Part shown: in pieces, positions 30,828 to 36,486 of the stretch | How the letters are laid out: every line of letters starts with the position of its first letter | Numbering within the stretch: position 1 is the stretch's first letter | Source: a virus | Strand: one strand, 5' to 3' | Length of the DNA: 36,486 bases | Virus record (IMG/VR): IMGVR_UViG_3300050175_000073 | Span: 1 to 36,486 of that record | Made by a program: the position numbers and the translations under genes | Notes under the pieces: generated by a model | Told to the model about the DNA's origin: nothing | What the model saw: only the letters and a program-made list of their open reading frames with translations | The model's database searches: none

Positions 30828-32205
30828 CTTCTTCAACCGGCGTCGCGGTTACGTCCTTATCCTCTTCTGGTTGGGTCTTCACCTCTTCCATGACCGCAAT
30901 TAACTCCTTCTCTGCGTCAAACTCAACTCCAAGACGACCCGCTATTGACTGAATGAGCTGCACCGCCGTCCTCATGGTAAGCAATCCGTTCTGCACAGAA
31001 AACGCCACCGCTGCCACTACTTGCTGTAGCGATGCGGCGTAACGCGCAATATCCTTTGACCCCAGTTCTGGAAACAGGGTATTAACCATGAATGCAGGGT
31101 CATCAATGGGTATGCTTCCCGCGCCCGCAGCCAAGTGATGCTGCTCCAGAACGTAATACCCCACAAAATCCAGCATGTGCTTGATCTGCTTTTGTATAGA
31201 GGCCAGCACCTTCAGGGTAGGGTCAGCCATGGACTCGCCAGTTGCCCGGTTAACATCCCCGCCGCCGCCGAACCAGTGTTCCGGTATAGTGCCGCCGCCC
31301 AGTGCATGGTTCCTAAAAAGCCTGGCCGCCTCGGAGGTATCTACTGACTTTATGTCAGGGGTTACCGCAGACCATACCTCTGAGTCATTGTGAACATTAA
31401 GACTGCCGGGCTTTGGTGGCGACATAGAGGCCGATCTTTTTAACACGTCGGTATCTCTTGCGCCCTTCAAGTGAACGTCCCATATAAAGCTCGATAGGTA
31501 GCTGAATCGCTCCATCTCGCCATATAGATAGTTCTCGTAAGCATCGACCCAGTCTATCTGCGCGAGTATCAGGGAGCGCCCCCTAGTTCCTGACACCAAA
31601 CCGTTAATCCTGTAGAAGAAGGCTTCCCCAGCAGTAAAGTTCTCGCGCATTGACTTGGCATCCTCGGATAAAGCGTCATCGAACTTTACTATTACCTTGT
31701 ATAACTTGAAGTTCCCTTCCAGGTCTGCCTTTGTTTTGATACCTATCGGCTGCTCCACGTTTTGAGGGTCAGTTATCACCCTATCTATAACCGATGGAGG
31801 CAAATAACCAATGCGAACCGCGCCAGATATCGGGTTAACGAAAACTGGCCAACACTGCTCGCCAAACATCAGCAGCTCCCGGATCTTACCGATCAATGTC
31901 AAATCCAGATCATTGAACGTCCAAAAGCTATCGATTATCTTTTGGTTGTCCTCGTCGTCTACCGTCATGCGCAGCCCTTCGCCCAGGATGTAGGAGAGCG
32001 GCAGCTCTATCATGCGATTGGCGAGCATGTTGGACTCCCAAAGCTTTCTCACTAGCTTGATCATCCTTTCTTGGGAGACCGAGGACAGGTCGCTGTCTTC
32101 CTTGTTACCGGTCAACCTTCTGTAAAGGTGATCGTCGTCGTCGATCTGTGCGCTTGCCGACTCAACAAGACCAAGGTTCAGAAACTTCTTGAGAAAATTA
32201 ATCAT
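30820..32205 (-). CDS. portal protein
   Basis: 461 residues from ATG 32205, which overlaps the terminase stop as ATGA; GTG 32211 is an alternative. The N-terminal helical KLVRKLWESNMLANRMIELPLSYILGEGLRM, central FMFGEQCWPVF-type strand (LLMFGEQCWPVFVNP), and wing/stem region with GTIPEHWFGGGGDVNRATGESMADP and QKQIKHMLDFVGYYVL are typical of portals of siphoviruses with Mu-like neighbours. It forms the dodecameric DNA gate and is directly followed by MuF. Confidence 0.85.
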   Translation of the reverse strand: MINFLKKFLNLGLVESASAQIDDDDHLYRRLTGNKEDSDLSSVSQERMIKLVRKLWESNMLANRMIELPLSYILGEGLRMTVDDEDNQKIIDSFWTFNDLDLTLIGKIRELLMFGEQCWPVFVNPISGAVRIGYLPPSVIDRVITDPQNVEQPIGIKTKADLEGNFKLYKVIVKFDDALSEDAKSMRENFTAGEAFFYRINGLVSGTRGRSLILAQIDWVDAYENYLYGEMERFSYLSSFIWDVHLKGARDTDVLKRSASMSPPKPGSLNVHNDSEVWSAVTPDIKSVDTSEAARLFRNHALGGGTIPEHWFGGGGDVNRATGESMADPTLKVLASIQKQIKHMLDFVGYYVLEQHHLAAGAGSIPIDDPAFMVNTLFPELGSKDIARYAASLQQVVAAVAFSVQNGLLTMRTAVQLIQSIAGRLGVEFDAEKELIAVMEEVKTQPEEDKDVTATPVEEDG

Positions 32206-33662
32206 CGCCACATACCTGCTCTATTTGATGGCCTGTTCGCTGCCCGGGGTTCGATAACTACGCCCATAGCCGGGGCGCAATCCAATCGCGCGGCTGCCCA
32301 GGCAAGTAACCCGGCAACTGCCGAGTCGCCATGTCGCTTCTTACCATCGCTGCCCTTAGATGTACGGGAATCAACGGCATACCCGCCACGGGTACGTATA
32401 AAGCTGCGGTGATCCATAAAAACGCTTTCGTCTTTAGGGATTATTATTTCCTTACCTTCAAGCGCTGCTTTGTAGGCCGGCACCTCCATTCCGTAGAATC
32501 CGGTTGTAGCCGACACGGCATTGACTCGGTTGGGGCCAAACTCTTGCTGACCTTCTTCAGATAGCTGCTGACCGTTACCTCTACCCTCCAGGTTTGCGGT
32601 CATTAGTAGCGGCACTTCATTGAGTATTTGGAACAGGATAAGCTTTTGACAGTCAAAGGGTATGCATCTTAGTTCCACGATGAAGGCCGTTCTCCACCGG
32701 GTATCCGATACGTTCTGAAGAACCCAAATAACCGATAGGTCTATGTCCCTACCGAAGTCCATGCCCAGAACGGTCCTGGAGTTAAGGGACATTGACTCAA
32801 GCACTGGATTAAGATGGTCGGATATCCACCCCCTTATATCTGCCAAGCGATCATCATCCATGTAAAATTCTTCATGCCTTTCAAGCCTCAATACCGGAAT
32901 CTCAGCGTTTGCGCATCGCTCAAGCATGGCCCTGGGTATGACCATGTAGCCCGAAGACCTGGCTATGCAATCCAACTCCTCGGATGCGGAATCACCGTAT
33001 GAAAGGTACATTTCATCAATCCATTGCCGTTCAGATTCCTCGGACCACTCCTGCCCTGTGACTTCGCAAATCTTTTTGAACAGTCCCTCCCTGACAGCCT
33101 GCATGAATTTTGTCGATTGAAGGGTATAGGGCCACTTTCCATCTTTGATCTCGGAGATCAATTTGTAAAATTCATTATCCTGCCCGTTATGGGTAGACAA
33201 GACCCTTATGCGCCCGCCCCACATCAGAAGGGCCATGGCCGCCTTGATCATCCCGGGCAGGTCTTCAATGTAGGCTGCCTCGTCAAGCACAACCTTGCCC
33301 TGCCTCGATCTAAGGCTTTTGGGCTTGCTTGGCAGTGCCTTTATCGCCTTCCCGCTGGCGAACCTTATAACATAGGTTAATATTTCTTCCTTTCCGTCCT
33401 TCCATATATCTTCCCCCATATACCTGGCTGGTCTGTTAAAAGCCTTGGCCCAGGTTCCGCAGTCATGGATGTACTCGGTAGCCATATCCTTGTTGTACCC
33501 GATGTATAACACATTCATGGGGCCTTTCATTGCTGATGCGGTGAGCACAGAGTCGGCTGCATCGCAGAAGGAAGCGCCAATCCTTCGGCTTTTCTCCCAA
33601 AAGACTACGTTATCTCTGCGACTTATCCACTCAGACTGATAGGGAAGTAATAGGCTGCCCAT
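32202..33662 (-). CDS. terL: terminase large subunit, Mu gp28-like
   Basis: 486 residues. LLLPYQSEWISRRDNVVFWEKSRRIGAS holds the Walker-A-like EKSRRIGAS (23-31). KVVLDEAAYIED is the Walker B with the catalytic Glu. STHNGQDN is the coupling motif, and VLGMDFGRDIDLSVIW starts the RNase-H-like nuclease. These define the gp28-type packaging ATPase/nuclease that drives DNA into the capsid. TAATG start coupled to the previous gene. The C-terminus ends RAGMWR. Confidence 0.9.
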   Translation of the reverse strand: MGSLLLPYQSEWISRRDNVVFWEKSRRIGASFCDAADSVLTASAMKGPMNVLYIGYNKDMATEYIHDCGTWAKAFNRPARYMGEDIWKDGKEEILTYVIRFASGKAIKALPSKPKSLRSRQGKVVLDEAAYIEDLPGMIKAAMALLMWGGRIRVLSTHNGQDNEFYKLISEIKDGKWPYTLQSTKFMQAVREGLFKKICEVTGQEWSEESERQWIDEMYLSYGDSASEELDCIARSSGYMVIPRAMLERCANAEIPVLRLERHEEFYMDDDRLADIRGWISDHLNPVLESMSLNSRTVLGMDFGRDIDLSVIWVLQNVSDTRWRTAFIVELRCIPFDCQKLILFQILNEVPLLMTANLEGRGNGQQLSEEGQQEFGPNRVNAVSATTGFYGMEVPAYKAALEGKEIIIPKDESVFMDHRSFIRTRGGYAVDSRTSKGSDGKKRHGDSAVAGLLAWAAARLDCAPAMGVVIEPRAANRPSNRAGMWR

Positions 33663-33976
33663 TAATAAGTTGGTAATATTTTGTCAACATGGTACTCATA
33701 TATGTCGGTAACCGCATCCTGGGCGCCGTATTCGGCTTGCACGAGTACGCGTCTCAACTCCGTATCGTTGCCCGGATCAATGATGTAGTTCTCATCTGGC
33801 TTGATCTTGATCTCTATCGTCGAGGCGGGTGGTATGCTGGTCACGTCCACCACGGTTGACCCGGTAGTCAAGCACCTTATCGAATAATACGCGACGGTAG
33901 GGGACTGCGCATTACCGTCTTTATCGTAAAAGGTCAGGTTGAGGTAGCCGGTAGTTCCTTCGTTTATGCGGTCCAT
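33662..33976 (-). CDS. small beta-rich virion-associated protein
   Basis: 104 residues, beginning MDRINEGTTGYLNLTFYDKDG, with a VTDIYEYHVDKILPTY ending. A family with this start and end is common beside terminase/portal genes in siphophages. An Ig-like beta sandwich is predicted from strand pattern. Lies four bases after the preceding gene. Decoration or assembly role is inferred from position. Confidence 0.65.
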   Translation of the reverse strand: MDRINEGTTGYLNLTFYDKDGNAQSPTVAYYSIRCLTTGSTVVDVTSIPPASTIEIKIKPDENYIIDPGNDTELRRVLVQAEYGAQDAVTDIYEYHVDKILPTY

Positions 33977-33980
33977 GGGC

Positions 33981-34475
33981 CTAACTCTGCGTTAGTGAAA
34001 CTTCAAAATCAAGCGTCCAGACTGCCTGAACGCCTTTCACCCCATTGTCCTGCACCTTCCTGTTAAGGTTTATGCCTGCGTTAGAACCCGAAGTGCTAAC
34101 GGTTAACTCTTTCCATGCAAAGGCGGCTTCCCCCGCGAGGAATTCAGATCGCCACTTTAGTTTGTTATTATCAAGTAATGGGTAACCGGCCATCATGCCC
34201 TTATAGGCTTTGTTAGTTGGCGCCTGGAGTCCGCCATGTCCTGACGACTCAGGCACATCGCTATCGCCAACGCCAAGGTGTGCGGCAGCGTTGGACCAAG
34301 CCTGAGGAGATCCTATGCCACCTATAAGACTCAGTATGTTATCGCGCCCTTCGTTCAGTATTATATTGTGCCTGATTCGGGATTGGTGGTATGGGTTAGC
34401 CCTTCTGTACTCGTGATCGTTCTTGTATCTGGTTATCACCCACAAGCGTTCGATAGTTAAAACTTCTCTTTTCAT
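33981..34475 (-). CDS. phage structural protein of the LNEG family
   Basis: 164 residues from ATG 34475 (GTG 34478 in the same frame). RHNIILNEGRDNILSLIGG, AAHLGVGDSDVPESSGHGGLQA, LKWRSEFLAGEAAFAWKELTV, INLNRKVQDNG and VWTLDFEVSLTQS form a recurrent pattern seen in virion-gene blocks of many phages. Function is not established. Beta-rich, likely virion surface or tail. Confidence 0.7.
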   Translation of the reverse strand: MKREVLTIERLWVITRYKNDHEYRRANPYHQSRIRHNIILNEGRDNILSLIGGIGSPQAWSNAAAHLGVGDSDVPESSGHGGLQAPTNKAYKGMMAGYPLLDNNKLKWRSEFLAGEAAFAWKELTVSTSGSNAGINLNRKVQDNGVKGVQAVWTLDFEVSLTQS

Positions 34476-34484
34476 CACCTAACC

Positions 34485-35738
34485 CTACTTTGGTTTGAAT
34501 AATTTGAACTGAATATTTCGGCCTTTCATTTCGACATCCTTTACGGACCGCGCGGACATCTTCATCTGCAACTCGCTTATCCTTATTTGCATGTCCCTGT
34601 AGAACTCATCCACAACCCTGAATTCCTCTTGGAAGGAAATATAAGCGGAAGAGGACACTGACTCATTAACGGAGAACTCCTCCCTTGCTAGAAGGTTGTT
34701 TATAGAACCCTCTTGCATACCGAAACTATCCGATGCGCTTATCGAATAATTAGCTTCAGCAATACCTATGTCGGATGAAAAACGTCCCCTCGGCGTTCCG
34801 TTGTAATCGGTGTCCGGAATGACAAATGAAAAGGTGCCAAATCCATTACCCAACAAATCGTTGTCTGGGTGATCAATCGGCTGGAGGACTCCACCGGTCA
34901 AGTCTCTTAGCATAACTACAAAACCTTGGCCAGGGTCGTTAGTGGTGTCCTGGAATGCGCAGTCATGCATGGAACCCGAGCCTGGCCCAGTGTCATCGCT
35001 GGTAGCGCAGTTATTGCCGTTCACTCTTCCGCTACTACCCTGCGATATGCACTTGTGACTAGATGAGGCGCAGTGAATAGCTGCGTTGTTCGCGCTCATG
35101 CTGCCGGTGCCCTGCTGGAACGATCCAGTGGCGTACCCAAAGGCTGGCTTGCCGCTTTGGGCGTTATGACACATGTTGTAGGCCGTGACGCAGGTTGTTC
35201 TGGAGGTTAAGCCAAGCTCGTTGTTTATAATGAGTCCCGCGCCGGCAATGTTGAAGAACTCGCAATTCTCTGCGTATAGGTGTCCGGTTATTTCATCCGT
35301 GTTGTCGAAGAATATGGCATCTGAGTCATGAGTCAAAAGATCCCTAAACGTGCAGTTTACGACACGCGTATTTATAGCTTTTGATGCATCGATGAACTTT
35401 TGCCCCGCCTGGTTCATGCTCGCCCCATCAAAATAGAGGTCCTTCAGGTAGACGACTCCTGAATCCCTCTCTATCTCAATGACATTTCCGGGAACCCCGG
35501 CAAGAGGCCTTATAATTGCCTCGTGCGTATCAGGGGAACGCATCAGTATCAAGTCGCCTGGGCCGGTCCAGCCACTTATAAGGGCGTGAGAAGTTTCGGG
35601 TGATTGAGATGAAGCCGTTATCTGGAGTATGTGCCTATCGCCCGAGGCGATGTTGCCTTTCTCTGCATCGTTCCATGCCTGGATGGAGGTGTAGTCAGCC
35701 CCTCCTGCGGGGTTCATGGTTTTTATGGTATCTGCCAA
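34485..35738 (-). CDS. right-handed beta-helix virion protein
   Basis: 417 residues from TTG 35738 (GAGG ribosome site about 8 bases upstream). MADTIKTMNPAGGADYTSIQAWNDAE is the usual start of parallel beta-helix phage proteins, followed by strand repeats (VVYLKDLYFDGASM, TRVVNCTFRDLL, LYAENCEFFNIAGAGLII, SMSANNAAIHC). The C-terminal 90 residues are charged and helical. Such helices occur in tailspikes and head decoration. Its place before the terminase rather than the tail is unusual, so a surface or assembly function is open. Confidence 0.75.
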   Translation of the reverse strand: MADTIKTMNPAGGADYTSIQAWNDAEKGNIASGDRHILQITASSQSPETSHALISGWTGPGDLILMRSPDTHEAIIRPLAGVPGNVIEIERDSGVVYLKDLYFDGASMNQAGQKFIDASKAINTRVVNCTFRDLLTHDSDAIFFDNTDEITGHLYAENCEFFNIAGAGLIINNELGLTSRTTCVTAYNMCHNAQSGKPAFGYATGSFQQGTGSMSANNAAIHCASSSHKCISQGSSGRVNGNNCATSDDTGPGSGSMHDCAFQDTTNDPGQGFVVMLRDLTGGVLQPIDHPDNDLLGNGFGTFSFVIPDTDYNGTPRGRFSSDIGIAEANYSISASDSFGMQEGSINNLLAREEFSVNESVSSSAYISFQEEFRVVDEFYRDMQIRISELQMKMSARSVKDVEMKGRNIQFKLFKPK

Positions 35739-35741
35739 AAT

Positions 35742-36083
35742 CTAACCCTCATCAGAAAACAAGTCCAATTGTCCAATTTGCTCGCTCTTGAATTGGCCAG
35801 TTTGCTCGCTCTTGACTTCGTGGATGCCCAGCATGTCCCGCTTAATGGCTCTCTCGATAAACTCCACGGTGTCTCCGCTTAAGCCAGACAATTTACTTTC
35901 CTGCTGGAGATCATCCGTAGCCTCGCCTGATACGTTAGCTAGCGATGGGATAATCTTGTCCAGTAGAGTGTTAATAGTCCGCGGGTCATTCTTCCTTACT
36001 AGCTCCATGGCGTGTTCTATGATGTCGTCTATGTGCTCGTATATCTTTGAGCGAGCCAGTAGCTTTGCTTCGTTGATGTTCAT
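35742..36083 (-). CDS. possible terminase small subunit (weak)
   Basis: 113 residues, TAATG-coupled to the membrane/coiled-coil gene. EHAMELVRKNDPRTINTLLDKIIPSLANVSGE resembles the helical part of some small terminases, and the Mu order (gp25-type, then small terminase, then gp28) fits. The C-terminus has a short duplicated KSEQTGQFKSEQIGQ segment. No HTH is obvious. Assignment by neighbourhood more than sequence. Confidence 0.45.
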   Translation of the reverse strand: MNINEAKLLARSKIYEHIDDIIEHAMELVRKNDPRTINTLLDKIIPSLANVSGEATDDLQQESKLSGLSGDTVEFIERAIKRDMLGIHEVKSEQTGQFKSEQIGQLDLFSDEG

Positions 36084-36486
36084 TACTGCATAGACCGCAT
36101 AGCCTGGGAATGCATCCGGCTTGGTTCCATGATGGGCTTCAATATATCCTTTGGGATCGGCTTACGTAAGCGGCTCACTTCCACTTCCCGCAAGGTCTTA
36201 ACCATCATCTCAAGCTTTGCAACCGCCAGGACACACTGTCTTAAGTCTCCGTCTAGTCTGCTCAATGTCGCCTTTAGGTTATCGGTTCTAAGTTTGATTA
36301 GCGATACCTCTTCACTCATCTGGTTCATTTTAGACGAATATGCTTCGATATGGTGAGAGAAAGACTCAACTTTTTCCTCGGCAGTCTGCAGCTTCTGGCT
36401 CATCCCTGAGAACTGCCCATAGAACATAAACAACGCGCCTATCACAGTAACAAAAACGGGAAGGATCAGCAGTAGGCCTTGCTTTA
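36083..36486 (-). CDS. 3' part of junction-spanning membrane/coiled-coil protein
   Basis: This is the C-terminal part of the gene that starts at base 299 across the circle join. It contains the end of the membrane span (VIGALFMFYG), the coiled coil (GQFSGMSQKLQTAEEKV, KMNQMSEEVSLIKLR), and a basic tail ending MHSQAMRSMQ. On the circle the gene is 576 bp (191 residues). Bases 36360-36486 duplicate 1-127. The stop overlaps the next start as TAATG. Confidence 0.8.
   Translation of the reverse strand, partial: KQGLLLILPVFVTVIGALFMFYGQFSGMSQKLQTAEEKVESFSHHIEAYSSKMNQMSEEVSLIKLRTDNLKATLSRLDGDLRQCVLAVAKLEMMVKTLREVEVSRLRKPIPKDILKPIMEPSRMHSQAMRSMQ
36360..36486. repeat. terminal direct repeat, right copy (circle overlap)
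   Basis: Exact copy of bases 1-127. It lies inside the membrane/coiled-coil gene that continues from 36083 across the junction to base 299, so it should be counted only once. Confidence 0.95.

Noticed and set aside
36360-36486. 127-bp ends as a biological packaging repeat
   Set aside because: The length equals a frequent assembly k-mer and the sequence lies inside a gene, so an assembly overlap is the simpler reading.

Overview
The window is a complete circular genome cut open inside a gene. Bases 1-127 are repeated exactly at 36360-36486, which fits an assembly overlap, so the circle is 36,359 bp. It encodes a tailed phage of siphovirus type. The head genes are Mu-like (gp28-type terminase, gp7/MuF-type protein, gpT-type capsid fused to its protease). 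The tail genes are lambda-like (tail tube, G/GT chaperone with a -1 frameshift site, long tape measure, J-type tip protein). The J-type tip and G/GT layout suggest a Gram-negative host, but the sequence does not name it. I recognise no integrase, transposase, DNA polymerase, partition gene or endolysin.

Layout. All but one of the genes are on the minus strand and are tightly packed, with many ATGA, TAATG, GTGA and 8-bp start/stop overlaps. Going leftward from about 5000 comes an early block: a KPGAEK-family recombination-type protein, a degenerate DHH-like protein, a RecF/SbcC-like ATPase, two small genes, a PDDEXK (Hjc-like) nuclease and its inactive-looking paralogue, and a protein with a duplicated DNA-binding module and an AT-hook. 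Two membrane/coiled-coil paralogues follow, the second crossing the circle junction. Then come the structural genes (36083 down to 14015): possible small terminase, beta-helix virion protein, terminase, portal, MuF, protease-capsid, connector and tail-completion genes, tail tube, G/GT, tape measure, tail-tip proteins.

The accessory region (13950 to 5724) holds a small HTH regulator, then three overlapping genes made almost entirely of 26-residue leucine-rich-repeat-variant (LRV) repeats. There are 52 repeats, nearly all different but built from a small vocabulary of residues, which is the most unusual feature of the genome. Next come a VirE/SF3-type helicase that is probably the replication initiator, a structured gene-free region with GTGACA iterons around an AT-rich core, and three small genes. 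Two of these encode secreted proteins, each with one dockerin-like calcium loop. The only plus-strand gene (5279-5476) is an HTH regulator divergent from the early operon. The shared 5003-5278 region carries a promoter overlapped by palindromes, like a repressor switch. Between its end and 5724 lies a second structured, DnaA-box-bearing region that is a good origin candidate.

How the parts may work together (inference): the divergent HTH controls the leftward early operon, VirE helicase plus host DnaA and polymerase replicate the circle, and the leftward late genes build the virion. The LRV operon has its own palindrome-rich leader and looks like a separately regulated accessory module of unknown function.
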